NCBI GenBank assembly: GCA_028821195.1
Contig: JAPPHB010000032.1
Coordinates: 1-64,000, forward strand
Origin: Gammaproteobacteria bacterium
Lineage (GTDB): Bacteria; Gemmatimonadota; Gemmatimonadetes; Longimicrobiales; Gaopeijiaceae
DNA length: 64,000 bases
Reading direction: 5' to 3'
Under the pieces are notes generated by a model. It was not told the origin of the DNA. It worked only from the letters and a program-made list of their open reading frames with translations, and did not search any database. Of this stretch, positions 40,949-50,131 are shown piece after piece. Positions within the stretch are counted from its first letter, which is position 1. Each line of letters begins with the position of its first letter. The position numbers were made by a program, and so were the translations under genes.

Positions 40949-41949
40949 TCCCGCACCAGGGCGCGCGCGGCGTTCACGACATCGGCGCGCACTTCCGCCA
41001 GGGGGCGTGATACCAGCGCCCCCGCCGCCTTGGCGTGGCCGCCACCCCCGAAGCTGCGGGCGATCCCGTCCACGTCGACCGGTCCGTTGGAACGGAACGA
41101 CACCTTGGTCGCACCGTCGTTGGTGGTGCGGAACAACATCGCGACCTCCACACCCTTGATGGCCCGGGGATAGTTCACGAGCCCTTCCAGGTCGTCGCCC
41201 GTGGCCTTCAGGTCACGATAGGCCTGGTCGGGCACCGTGATCCAGGACAGGCCATCCTCGGCCCGCAGCTCTCCCAGGCACTCCCGCAGCAACTTGAGCC
41301 GCCGCACATCCATCGACTCGAAGAGCTGTCGGTGGATCCCGGCCACATCGACGCCCCGCTGCACCAGTTCGGCCGCCAGCAGATGGGTGTCGGGGGTGAC
41401 GTTGCTGTAGGCGAAGGACCCCGTGTCGTCGACGATGGCGGTGTAGAGCGCGTTGTCGATGGCCCGGGTCCAGCGCGCTCCCGCGGCCATCAGGATGTCG
41501 TACACCAGTTCCGCCGTCGCGCATGCTCCGGTGTCGACCAGGCGGTCGCCGGGGATGGGGCGGACGGGGGTGGTGTGGTGATCGATCACTACCGTGGGCC
41601 GCCCTTCGACCATCGGCTTCACCCGGCCCAGGCGGCGCAGGTCTCCGGCGTCCACCACCACGACCAGGTCCGCAGCCGCACACGCCCGCGCGGCGGCGGC
41701 CGAACGCGCGGAAAGGTGCCAATCCTGCTCGGGAAGCAGGAATCGGTAACGCTCCGGAAGCGGCGTCGGCGGCACGAACCAGCTTTCGGCGCCCCGGTCG
41801 CGCGACCACGCGAGCAGCGCGACTGCCGATCCGGCTCCGTCGGCATCCGGGTTCATGTGGGTCGTGAGCACTATGCTGTTCGCGCGGGCCAGGCGGGACG
41901 CCATTCGCCGGGCCTGTTCCTGCCGGTGGGAAGGGGTGTGGTATCGCAT
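40945..41949 (-). CDS. DHH-family phosphoesterase, nanoRNase/pAp phosphatase-like
   Basis: NrnA-type enzymes degrade nano-RNAs and dephosphorylate 3',5'-pAp. The 334-residue product has the DHH motifs: HMNPDADGAGSA at the N-terminus, LVVVVDAGDLRRLG, VVIDHHTTP and the C-terminal DHHA1 region with RSNGPVDVDGIARSFGGGGHAKAAGA. The ATG at 41949 begins just before the first motif; longer readings add an unrelated basic tail. It precedes and is coupled to the unknown gene at 40541, and follows a PHP phosphoesterase gene by 31 bases, so two phosphoesterases sit side by side. Confidence 0.9.
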   Translation of the reverse strand: MRYHTPSHRQEQARRMASRLARANSIVLTTHMNPDADGAGSAVALLAWSRDRGAESWFVPPTPLPERYRFLLPEQDWHLSARSAAAARACAAADLVVVVDAGDLRRLGRVKPMVEGRPTVVIDHHTTPVRPIPGDRLVDTGACATAELVYDILMAAGARWTRAIDNALYTAIVDDTGSFAYSNVTPDTHLLAAELVQRGVDVAGIHRQLFESMDVRRLKLLRECLGELRAEDGLSWITVPDQAYRDLKATGDDLEGLVNYPRAIKGVEVAMLFRTTNDGATKVSFRSNGPVDVDGIARSFGGGGHAKAAGALVSRPLAEVRADVVNAARALVRE

Positions 41950-41980
41950 GCCGGGTCGGGGAACTCGTCGCTGAAACCTG

Positions 41981-42679
41981 TCAGTCGGCGCGGGCGCCTG
42001 TTGCGGGTCTTCCGGGTCTCGCCACCCGCCTGGCAACCTTGGCGAAGGTTGAAGCCAGGTGCACAACGTGCGGAGAGGCGGCCCCGGAGACGCGGGCGGA
42101 ACCCAGCGCCTCCAGGAAGGCGTCGGGCCGGTTGGGATGGGCCGGGAGCTCCACGCGGGCTCTGCCCACCTCCCACAAGGTGTGGGCGTCCGATCCGGCT
42201 CCACCGGGCAGCCCGCGGCGATGCGCCAGGTCGGCCGCGGCCTGATTGAGCGCCGGGTCGTGCAGCCGCGCGTTGAAGACCTCGATGATGTCGGCGTGGT
42301 CGGCCAGTTCCTCCGCGTAGCGGCCGGAGCCGCCCTTGCCGCGGGCGTACGGGTGGGGCAGATACACGAGTCCGCCCTGCTCGCGGACGCGCGCGCACAC
42401 CTCCCTGGCGGGCGTCCCCCCGGGGATCTCCTCCTTGAGATAGAGGCCGATCACATCGATGCCTTCCGCGGTCTTCACCTCTTCGCCCGGGATGATGCGG
42501 TCCGGGTAGCGGCGCGCCATTTCGCGCGCGGCCCAGATTCGGTCGTGGTCGGTGATGGCGATTCGATCCAGGCCTCTGTCGATAGCGCGCTCAAGCACCT
42601 TCTCAGGGTCGCTGAGGCAGTCCCAGGACGCGTGCGTGTGCAGGTGCATGTCGATGCGAAGGAGGCCCTTCACCGGCAT
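41981..42679 (-). CDS. PHP-domain phosphoesterase
   Basis: The 232-residue product shows the four PHP metal motifs: DMHLHTHASWD, AITDHDRIWAA, PGEEVKTAEGIDV and LPHPYARGKGGS, plus GSDAHTLWEVG near the end. The family includes 5'-nucleotidases (YciV/RnaE-like) and histidinol phosphatases; the short form here resembles 3',5'-nucleoside bisphosphate or oligonucleotide phosphatases. It may work with the DHH nanoRNase downstream in RNA turnover (inference from adjacency). Its ATG is two bases after the coaE stop. An earlier in-frame start is unlikely because it lies inside coaE. Confidence 0.87.
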   Translation of the reverse strand: MPVKGLLRIDMHLHTHASWDCLSDPEKVLERAIDRGLDRIAITDHDRIWAAREMARRYPDRIIPGEEVKTAEGIDVIGLYLKEEIPGGTPAREVCARVREQGGLVYLPHPYARGKGGSGRYAEELADHADIIEVFNARLHDPALNQAAADLAHRRGLPGGAGSDAHTLWEVGRARVELPAHPNRPDAFLEALGSARVSGAASPHVVHLASTFAKVARRVARPGRPATGARAD

Positions 42680-42681
42680 TG

Positions 42682-43296
42682 CTAACCGCGCTCCCGGCGA
42701 ATCCGCGCCCTCAACCGGGCCAGGAGCTCCAGCGCGCGCAGCTCGAGGTCGGCCGGGGTGCCGTCGTTGGGGATCACGTGATCCGCCATCGCGCCTGTCT
42801 CGGCCGCGTCCGCCTGGGTGCTCATGATTCTCGCTGCCTCCTCTGCGTCCAGGCCCCGCAGGCGCACGAGACGCTCCAGGCGAACGGCCGGCGGCGCGTC
42901 GACTACGATGGTCACGTCCACCCCACGAGCATAACCCGTCTCGAAGAGCAGCGGGATCTCGGCCGCCACGAGTTCCACCCCCCGCCGCCCCTGTTCGCGC
43001 AGCCATTCTTCGCGCAGGTCTCGAATGCGGGGATGCAGGATCGATTCCAGCCTGCGCCGGGCATCTTCATCCCGAAACACCCGGTCGCGCAGCCGGCCCC
43101 GGTCGAGGTGCCCGTCCGGCCCCAGCACTTCCTCTCCGAAGACGCGCACGACTTCCCGCAGCCCAGCCGTCCCCGGCTCCACCACCGCGCGCGCCAGATC
43201 GTCCGCGCTGATCACCGGCACGCCCGCCCGCTCCCAGATCCGCAGCAGGGAGGACTTGCCGGACGCGATGTTTCCGGTGACCGCGACGCTCAGCAT
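42682..43296 (-). CDS. coaE: dephospho-CoA kinase
   Basis: CoaE performs the last step of coenzyme A synthesis, phosphorylating dephospho-CoA. The 204-residue product starts MLSVAVTGNIASGKSS with the P-loop (TGNIASGKS), followed by ISADDLARAVVEPG with the conserved Asp, LEDSILHPRI-type lid segment (RLESILHPRI) and the AEIPLLFETGY motif. The ATG at 43296 is directly before this core, and an upstream in-frame ATG adds 18 unrelated residues. It is packed between the VTT-domain and PHP genes. Confidence 0.94.
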   Translation of the reverse strand: MLSVAVTGNIASGKSSLLRIWERAGVPVISADDLARAVVEPGTAGLREVVRVFGEEVLGPDGHLDRGRLRDRVFRDEDARRRLESILHPRIRDLREEWLREQGRRGVELVAAEIPLLFETGYARGVDVTIVVDAPPAVRLERLVRLRGLDAEEAARIMSTQADAAETGAMADHVIPNDGTPADLELRALELLARLRARIRRERG

Positions 43297-43324
43297 GGAC
43301 GCCCTTCGGGTCGGCGCAACCCGC

Positions 43325-43861
43325 TCACCCGGCTCCTCCCCCCAGGGCATCGAACAGGTAGACGATGGCGACGTACTTGGCGATGAGCCCGGCGGCGCTC
43401 AGGGCGAGCGCGCGGACCGCGCCGAAGCGCGACATGCCGGCGACCAGGAGCATGTTGGGAGACGAGAGCGGAAACAGGTTGAAGGTGAGAATCGCCCAGC
43501 TGCCCCACCGGGCGATGAGGCCGCTGAACTTCGCGTAGCGCCCGCGTCCCAGGAAATCCTCCAGAATCCCGGTCCCCACTGCGCGGCCGATGCCATAGTC
43601 GATGGCCTGGGCCGCCAGCGCGGTCGCGACCGCCAGCAGGACGAGCACGCCGCCCGGGTGTCCCTCCGTCTGATAGTAGGGGACGAGCGCCTCGACCGGC
43701 ATCAGCAGGAAGAAGAGATACCCGGCGAAGTGCACGGCGGCGAAGGAGCCGAGCCCGGGGGTGCGGCCGGCGTAGATGGCCCGTCCGACCGTGGAGGAAA
43801 CCAGCGCCACCGCGATCAGCACGGTGACCACGGCGATCAGGATGCGCGTGCGCCTGGTCAT
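43325..43861 (-). CDS. VTT-domain (DedA/SNARE-associated) membrane protein
   Basis: The 178-residue product has five or six hydrophobic helices and the glycine-rich pattern of the DedA/TVP38/TMEM64 family (QAIDYGIGRAVG, ILTFNLFPLSSPNMLLVAGMSRFG). Members of this superfamily include lipid scramblases/flippases such as PetA and UptA; this member resembles the YqaA branch in length. It is probably an inner-membrane protein of lipid or undecaprenyl-phosphate transport (inference). It follows a short unknown gene by 25 bases and precedes coaE by 28 bases. Confidence 0.8.
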   Translation of the reverse strand: MTRRTRILIAVVTVLIAVALVSSTVGRAIYAGRTPGLGSFAAVHFAGYLFFLLMPVEALVPYYQTEGHPGGVLVLLAVATALAAQAIDYGIGRAVGTGILEDFLGRGRYAKFSGLIARWGSWAILTFNLFPLSSPNMLLVAGMSRFGAVRALALSAAGLIAKYVAIVYLFDALGGGAG

Positions 43862-43886
43862 GCCCGGGGATCCGGCTCGCGTCCCT

Positions 43887-44135
43887 TCACCGGCCTCGCC
43901 GCATGCGCGCCGCCCAGCGCAGGAATCGCTCGGCCTCGTCCGCCGGGGGACGGGCCCCGGGATCGCCGTAGGCGGTATCCAGCCTCCAGCGCAGGAAGGA
44001 CGCCGAGGGCAGCGGAAGGAACGGGGGCTTCCGATACCACCCGCGGCGCCGAAAGGCCCAACCCGCTCCCAGAAGCGCGGGAATCACGGAGGGACGGCGC
44101 AGCGCCAGCATGACGAAACTCCGGTAGATCCCCAA
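43887..44135 (-). CDS. short basic protein of unknown function
   Basis: The 82-residue product is MGIYRSFVMLALRRPSVIPA followed by a basic, aromatic region (GAGWAFRRRGWYRKPPFLPLP) and a C-terminal helix (EAERFLRWAARMRR). The Pro-rich core and evenly spaced aromatic/basic residues look like a conserved compact domain rather than a random open frame. The gene fits neatly between AACS and the VTT-domain gene, with a 25-base gap downstream. I do not know the family. Its real status rests on composition and spacing, so confidence is moderate. Confidence 0.6.
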   Translation of the reverse strand: MGIYRSFVMLALRRPSVIPALLGAGWAFRRRGWYRKPPFLPLPSASFLRWRLDTAYGDPGARPPADEAERFLRWAARMRRGR

Positions 44136-44253
44136 GGCGTATCGCTTCTCCGCGGGTCGGTGGGTTGCGGCGCGAACTCCAATCTAGTCGATCGCCGCGC
44201 CGCTGTGACGACAGACCGCAGATGGCGGAGGGAGCCGGACGCGCACCGGCGTT

Positions 44254-46224
44254 TCAGCCGGTGAGCTCGGGCCGATCCCTGAAATGCTCCAGCGCCTCCG
44301 GGTTCGCCAGCGCCTGGCGATTGCGGACCGCCTCGCCGTGGACCACGGCTCTGACGGCCAGTTCCACAATCTTTCCGCTCCGGGTGCGCGGAATGTCGGG
44401 CACCTCCAGGATCGCCGCCGGAACGTGGCGCGGGCTCGCGCGCTTGCGCAGCCGGGCTCGTATCCGGTCGCGAAGACGCTCGTCGAGCGCGTGCCCCGCG
44501 CGCAGGCGAACGAAGAGGACCATGCGCGTGCCCTCCGCGCGGCGCTGGCCGACGGCGATGGCCTCGCGCACCTCGGGCAAGGCCTCCACGACCCGGTACA
44601 CCTCCGCGGTCCCGATGCGCACGCCGGCAACGATCAGGGTCGCGTCGGAGCGGCCGTGAATCACGTATCCCCCGCTCGCGGTCCTCTCGATGAAGTCGCC
44701 GTGGTGCCAGACGCCGGGGAAGCGCCTGAAGTAGGTGTCGCGGTAGCGCTTGCCGCCTTCGTCGCCCCAGAAGCCCACGGGCATGGAGGGAAAGGGGCGG
44801 GTGCACACGAGCTCCCCCTTGCCCCGGTCCAGCGAACGGCCGCCGTCGTCGTACACCTCCACCGCCATCCCCATCGCGGGCCCCTGGATTTCCCCGGCGA
44901 AGACGGGACGGGTCGGCAGCCCGCCGACGAAGCAGGCGCACAGGTCCGTCCCGCCGGACACCGAAGCCAGGTGTACGTCGGGCTTGACGTGCTCGTGGAT
45001 GTACCGAAAGCCAGCCGCATCCAGGGGCGAGCCGGTGGACAGCACGGTGCGAAGCGAGTCCAGCCCGTGACTCGCGCGGGGGCGCGCCGCCGCGGTGCGC
45101 AGCGTGGTGATGAAGCGCGCGGAGGTCCCGAAGTGCGTCATCCGCGACCGGTCGGCGAAGTCGAAGAGGACGCCGTGGCCGGGAAACGAAGGCGAACCGT
45201 CGTACAGGAGCACCGTCGCGCGCGATCCAAGGATGGAGACGAGCCAGTTCCACATCATCCATCCCAGGGTCGTGAAGTAGAACACCCGGTCGCCCGCCTT
45301 CACGTCGGCGTGCAGGCGCTGCTCCTTCAGATGCTGCAGCAGCACCCCGCCGGCGCTGTGGACGATGCACTTGGGCGGCCCCGTGGTCCCCGAGGAGAAC
45401 AGGATGTAGAGCGGGTGCTCGAAGGGGAGGCGGGCGAAGGGGATCTCGCGAGGCTCGAAGGGCGCGATGAAGTTCGGGAAATCGATGGCGCCCGGGAGAT
45501 CGGGGAGCGGACCGCGGTCCGGGTGCGCGGCGCCATCCGCGCGATGGGCACGCACGACCACCACTCGCTCAACCGATGGGAGCCGGACCGCGACTTCGGT
45601 GAGTCTGCCCAGGGTGGAATGCCACCTGCCCCCATACTGGTATCCGTCGACCCCGATCAGCAGGCGGGGCGCGACCTGCCCGAAGCGGTCCACCACGCCG
45701 TCCACCCCGAAGTCGGGGGATGCGCTGGCGGTGATCGCACCCAGACTCGCCGCCGCGAGCACCGCTGCAATCGCTTCCGGAACGTTGGGGAGCAGCAGCG
45801 CCACCCGGTCGCCTCGGCGGACACCGGCGGCCTGCATCCCCTGGACCACGCGCGACACCAGATCCCGGAGTCCCGCCCAGGAAAGGGTCGACCCCGGCCC
45901 GGCCTCCGAGTACGCGATGACGGCGGGGGCGGCATCGGTTCGCTGCAGCAGGTTCTCGGCGAAGTTGAGCCGCGCGCCGGGAAAATACCGGGCCTCCATC
46001 GGCCCCGGTCCCGTCTCCAGAATCGCATCGCCCTTGTCGCCGACCACCCCGCTCCAGTCCCAGAACGCGTCCCAGAAGGCCCCCTGGTCCGCCAGCGACC
46101 ATCGCCACAGGGCTTCGTAGCCCGCGCCGGGATCGTGTCCGCGCCGGGCCAGAAACGCGCGGAAGTCGGTGAGGTTCGCCGCCTCGCGCCGTTCCCGCGT
46201 CGGTTTCCAGATGGGAGAGGTCAT
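44254..46224 (-). CDS. acetoacetyl-CoA synthetase
   Basis: This adenylate-forming enzyme activates acetoacetate with ATP and CoA. The 656-residue product has the family's ACAS-type N-domain (YFPGARLNFAENLL), the P-loop ILFSSGTTGPPKCIVHS, the adenylate-binding YFTTLGWMMWNW and SVSGGTDLCACFVGG segments, and the C-domain hinge GRSDATLIVAGVRIGTAEVY with the acylation lysine in PRTRSGKIVELAV. The C-terminus ALANPEALEHFRDRPEL is characteristic of AACS. The ATG at 46224 has GGAGAGG upstream. It is divergent from the secreted amidohydrolase and may use polyhydroxybutyrate or ketone-body acetoacetate. Confidence 0.93.
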   Translation of the reverse strand: MTSPIWKPTRERREAANLTDFRAFLARRGHDPGAGYEALWRWSLADQGAFWDAFWDWSGVVGDKGDAILETGPGPMEARYFPGARLNFAENLLQRTDAAPAVIAYSEAGPGSTLSWAGLRDLVSRVVQGMQAAGVRRGDRVALLLPNVPEAIAAVLAAASLGAITASASPDFGVDGVVDRFGQVAPRLLIGVDGYQYGGRWHSTLGRLTEVAVRLPSVERVVVVRAHRADGAAHPDRGPLPDLPGAIDFPNFIAPFEPREIPFARLPFEHPLYILFSSGTTGPPKCIVHSAGGVLLQHLKEQRLHADVKAGDRVFYFTTLGWMMWNWLVSILGSRATVLLYDGSPSFPGHGVLFDFADRSRMTHFGTSARFITTLRTAAARPRASHGLDSLRTVLSTGSPLDAAGFRYIHEHVKPDVHLASVSGGTDLCACFVGGLPTRPVFAGEIQGPAMGMAVEVYDDGGRSLDRGKGELVCTRPFPSMPVGFWGDEGGKRYRDTYFRRFPGVWHHGDFIERTASGGYVIHGRSDATLIVAGVRIGTAEVYRVVEALPEVREAIAVGQRRAEGTRMVLFVRLRAGHALDERLRDRIRARLRKRASPRHVPAAILEVPDIPRTRSGKIVELAVRAVVHGEAVRNRQALANPEALEHFRDRPELTG

Positions 46225-46398
46225 CGTCGAAGTGGAACCTGGCCGTCCGGATGAGGGGAGCGGGCATCCGGCATGGTTGTCCGGAGAGAGGCGTTGCCGG
46301 ATATCTTAGGTTCTGATGATGGTACGGCGGAATCGGGGGACGGCAATGCGCAATCGGGTGAACGCGACAACAGAATCATGTACAGGATGGAATGCAAA

Positions 46399-47823
46399 AT
46401 GACGTTCACCGCTGAACGCTGGACCCCGTGGCCCGGCTTTCGCGCCCTGACGGCGCTGCTCGTGCTGCCTTCGGCAGCGTGTACCGCCTCCCCTGCGCCA
46501 CAGGCGGATGAGCCGCTTCTGATCGACGGCGGCACGGTGGTGGTCATGGACGATGCCGGAACCGTGCTCGAGGGCGGCGCGGTTCTCGTGGAGGGAGAAC
46601 GCATCGCCGGGCTGCTGGCCCCGGGCGATCCCCGACCCTCCGATGTGGCCGTGCTCGACGCAACCGGACACCTCGTGATCCCGGGGCTGGTGAACACGCA
46701 TGGGCACGCGGCGATGTCGCTCCTCAGGGGACTCGCCGACGACCTGCCGCTCATGACCTGGCTGGAGGAGCACATCTTCCCGGCGGAAGCGGCCCTGGTG
46801 AGCCCCGACTTCGTGTACTGGGGAACGCTGCTCTCGTGCATCGAGATGCTCAGGAGCGGGACGACGACCTTCGCGGACATGTACTACTTCAGGGACGACG
46901 CGGCGAGGGCCACCATCGACGCCGGCATCCGCGCGGTGCTCGGGCCGCACGTGATCGGCTTCCCCACCCCCGACTTCGCGTCGCCGGCGGCCTCCCTCGC
47001 CGACGCCGCCGACTTTCTGGAGCGCTACCGCGACCATCCCACCCTGACCCCCGGCGTGGCCGCCCACTCGCTCTATACGACCTCGCTCGAGGACGTAGCG
47101 GCCGCGGTGCGGCTGGCCAACGACTACGGGGCTCCCTTTCAGATCCACACCGCCGAAGACGCGAGCGAGTCCGCCACCGTGAGCGGCCTGACCGGGATGG
47201 GGGTGGTGGAGGCGCTCGAGTCCATCGGCGCCCTGCGGCCGGGGACGGTGCTCGCCCACTCCATCTATCTCTCCGAGGAGGACATCGCGCGCATCGCGGC
47301 CAGCGGGGCGGGCATCGCCCACAACCCCGAGAGCAACATGAAGCTGGGGATTTCGCGGGCGGCTCCGATCGTGGGCGCGCTGGCCGCGGGGATTCCGGTC
47401 GGAATCGGAACGGATGGGCCGGTCAGCAACAACGACCTGGACCTCTTCGACGAGATGGACACCGCCGCCAAGATCCACAAGTTCGCCGCCGCCGACCCCA
47501 CCGCGCTCCCCGCCGAGACGGTGTTCCGCCTGGCCACCATGGGCGGCGCCCGGGTGCTCGATCTGCACAACGAAATCGGATCGCTCGAGCCCGGCAAGCG
47601 CGCCGACGTCGTGCTCGTCGACACCCGCCGGGCCGGCCTCACCCCGCTCTACAACGTCTACTCGCACCTGGTGTACGCGACCCGCGGGAGTGATGTCGCC
47701 ACGGTGCTGGTGAACGGACGCGTGGTGGTGCGCGACCGCGAGGTGCTGACGGTGAGTGAGCCGGAAGTGCTGGAGCGCGCGCGCGCCTTCCGGGAGCAGG
47801 TTCTGGAGGTGATGCGGCCATGA
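46399..47823 (+). CDS. secreted amidohydrolase of the MTA/SAH deaminase type
   Basis: The 474-residue product resembles 5'-methylthioadenosine/S-adenosylhomocysteine deaminase (TRZ/ATZ family). It carries [50 protein letters not shown] and [11 protein letters not shown], which hold the zinc ligands and active-site residues. The N-terminus is unusual for this cytosolic family: MTFTAERW...[13 protein letters not shown] looks like a signal peptide with a lipobox (C at about 28). The start at 46399 follows AGGATGG; two upstream ATGs are also in frame. It may deaminate nucleosides, s-triazines or guanidine-like molecules in the periplasm. Its stop overlaps the DUF255 gene start (ATGA). Confidence 0.8.
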   Translation: MTFTAERWTPWPGFRALTALLVLPSAACTASPAPQADEPLLIDGGTVVVMDDAGTVLEGGAVLVEGERIAGLLAPGDPRPSDVAVLDATGHLVIPGLVNTHGHAAMSLLRGLADDLPLMTWLEEHIFPAEAALVSPDFVYWGTLLSCIEMLRSGTTTFADMYYFRDDAARATIDAGIRAVLGPHVIGFPTPDFASPAASLADAADFLERYRDHPTLTPGVAAHSLYTTSLEDVAAAVRLANDYGAPFQIHTAEDASESATVSGLTGMGVVEALESIGALRPGTVLAHSIYLSEEDIARIAASGAGIAHNPESNMKLGISRAAPIVGALAAGIPVGIGTDGPVSNNDLDLFDEMDTAAKIHKFAAADPTALPAETVFRLATMGGARVLDLHNEIGSLEPGKRADVVLVDTRRAGLTPLYNVYSHLVYATRGSDVATVLVNGRVVVRDREVLTVSEPEVLERARAFREQVLEVMRP

Positions 47824-49952
47824 CCGACACGCCATCATCCGCGCGGCCCGATTCCTCCGGCCGCGGTCACCCGGCTTCCGGCGGGCACGCACGCAACCGG
47901 CTGGCGCGCGAGACCAGCCCCTACCTGCTGCAGCACGCCGGAAACCCGGTGGACTGGTATCCGTGGAGCGACGAAGCGCTGGCCCGCGCGCGCGAGGAGG
48001 ACCGGCCCATCCTCCTCTCCATTGGCTACTCCGCCTGCCATTGGTGCCACGTCATGGAGCGCGAGTCCTTCGAGGACGACGGGACGGCCGCGCTCATGAA
48101 CGACCTCTTCGTCAACATCAAGGTCGACCGGGAGGAGCGGCCCGACCTCGACGCGATCTACATGCGCGCGGTTCAGAGCATCACCGGGCAGGGGGGATGG
48201 CCGCTCACCGCCTTCCTGACCCCGCAGGGCCTGCCCTACTACGGGGGGACCTACTTCCCGCCGGAGCCTCGCCACGGCATGCCGTCGTTCCGCCAGGTGC
48301 TCGAGGCCGCCGGCCGGGCCTACACGGGGCGCAAGGCCGAAGTCCGCGAGGCCGCGAGCCGGATGCGCGGGCTGCTGGAGCGCTCCATGAGCCCTCCGGA
48401 CGCGGGTCGGGCGTCACCCGAAGACCTCGAGGCGCGAACCGGGCTGGCGCGCGCCGCCTGCGGCAACATCGCCCGCGGCTACGACACCATCAACGGAGGC
48501 TTCGGGCGGGCGCCCAAGTTCCCTCAGCCCATGGTGCTGGAACTCATGCTGCGGGTTCACCGCGCTTCAGGGGACGATCAGTTGCTGTCGATGGCGACGC
48601 ACACGCTGCGCAAGATGGCGCGCGGCGGCATCCACGATCAGCTGGGCGGGGGGTTCCACCGCTACACGGTCGACGCGCGCTGGCTGGTGCCGCACTTCGA
48701 GAAGATGCTCTACGACAACGCCCTTCTCGCGAGTGCGTATCTGCAGGCTCATCTGCATACGGGGGACGCCGAGTTCCTGGCGGTCACCGAGAAGACGCTG
48801 GCGTACATGCTCACCGACCTGCGCTCGCCGGAGGGCGGCTTCTACTCCGCGCGCGACGCGGATTCGGAAGGAGAGGAAGGGCTGTTCTATGTCTGGACGG
48901 CCGAGGAGATCGACGAACTGCTCGACCCCTTCACGGCGCGCCTGTTCCGGCGCTGCTACGACGTCACCCCGGCCGGCAACTTCGAGGGCCGCAACATCCT
49001 TCACCTCCCCCACGATCCAGAGTCGGTGGCGCGGGCCGAGGGGCTTGCGCCGGACGAACTCGACACCGTGCTCGCGCGCGCGTCGGCCGTTCTGCTCGAA
49101 GCCCGGGCGCTGCGCGAACCACCGTTCCGCGACGAGAAGGTCATCGTGGCCTGGAACGGGTTTGCAATGCGCGTGCTGGCGGAAGCCGGCGCGGCCCTGG
49201 GACGGCGCGAATACGTGCGCGCGGCCGAGCAGGCCGGAGAGTTCATCCTCGCCGAACTGCGGCGCGACGGCCGCCTGCTGCGCAGCCACAGGGAACGTCC
49301 CTCGCCCGTGGGCGGGTTTCTGGAGGACTACGCGTCGCTTGCGGGGGCCTTCCTGGCGCTGCATGAAGCGACGCTGCGCGCCGTCTGGCTCGATCGCGCC
49401 ACGGAGCTTACCGAGGCCCTCGCAAGGGGATTCTTCGACCGCGCGAGCGGCTTGCTCTTCGACACGCACCGGGCCGATCAGGCGCTGGTGGTGCGTCCCC
49501 GCGACGCCACCGACAACGCCACCCCGGCCGGCAACTCCCTCGCGGCCGAGGTGCTGCTGCGCCTGGGCCGCCTTCTGGACCGGGAGGACTTCCGCATCCT
49601 GGCGGCCCGGGTCCTGGCCAGCGAGGCGGCCGGGATGGCGCGCTTCCCCAGCGCGTACGGGAGGCTGCTCACGGTGGCCGACGCCTTCGACCGGCCCGGC
49701 GTGGAAGTGGTCATCGAGGGCGACCCCGACGGCCGCGCCACCCGGGCACTGCTGCAGGCGGCCCACGGCCGCTACCTGCCCGACCGGCTGGTCACTGGCG
49801 ACGAGGCGGGCAGGACGCCGCGGGCGCCCTGGCGGCTCGCGGCGGACGACCAGGGCGACCGGGCACCGCGCGCCCACGTGTGCCACGAGTACACCTGTCA
49901 GCGGCCGGTCTCCGATCCGCGCACGCTGGCCGACCAGCTTGACGCCTGCTGA
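47820..49952 (+). CDS. DUF255/YyaL-type thioredoxin-like protein
   Basis: The 710-residue product starts, after a Ser/Gly-rich leader, with the DUF255 thioredoxin-like domain: [17 protein letters not shown], then [18 protein letters not shown] with the CxxC redox pair near residue 80. Next come [19 protein letters not shown] and [13 protein letters not shown]. The rest is an (alpha/alpha)6-type barrel with [33 protein letters not shown], as in N-acylglucosamine 2-epimerase-like folds. Homologues include human spermatogenesis-associated protein 20 and Bacillus YyaL; function is unclear. The start overlaps the upstream amidohydrolase stop. Confidence 0.93.
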   Translation: MTDTPSSARPDSSGRGHPASGGHARNRLARETSPYLLQHAGNPVDWYPWSDEALARAREEDRPILLSIGYSACHWCHVMERESFEDDGTAALMNDLFVNIKVDREERPDLDAIYMRAVQSITGQGGWPLTAFLTPQGLPYYGGTYFPPEPRHGMPSFRQVLEAAGRAYTGRKAEVREAASRMRGLLERSMSPPDAGRASPEDLEARTGLARAACGNIARGYDTINGGFGRAPKFPQPMVLELMLRVHRASGDDQLLSMATHTLRKMARGGIHDQLGGGFHRYTVDARWLVPHFEKMLYDNALLASAYLQAHLHTGDAEFLAVTEKTLAYMLTDLRSPEGGFYSARDADSEGEEGLFYVWTAEEIDELLDPFTARLFRRCYDVTPAGNFEGRNILHLPHDPESVARAEGLAPDELDTVLARASAVLLEARALREPPFRDEKVIVAWNGFAMRVLAEAGAALGRREYVRAAEQAGEFILAELRRDGRLLRSHRERPSPVGGFLEDYASLAGAFLALHEATLRAVWLDRATELTEALARGFFDRASGLLFDTHRADQALVVRPRDATDNATPAGNSLAAEVLLRLGRLLDREDFRILAARVLASEAAGMARFPSAYGRLLTVADAFDRPGVEVVIEGDPDGRATRALLQAAHGRYLPDRLVTGDEAGRTPRAPWRLAADDQGDRAPRAHVCHEYTCQRPVSDPRTLADQLDAC

Positions 49953-50131
49953 GCGCCGACGGGATCGCAGCGCGGTCCCGTGGTTGGACCCGGTTGCCCG
50001 CTCCGGCTATGTTCCGGTGGACAGCTGCTTGCAACACCAAGCGACCCGGGCCGGCACGCGCAATGCGGTCCAGGCGTTGCGGACCCGAGAATCCGTCCGC
50101 GCGCGGCGATCCACCCGCGCGACGGTTCCAG

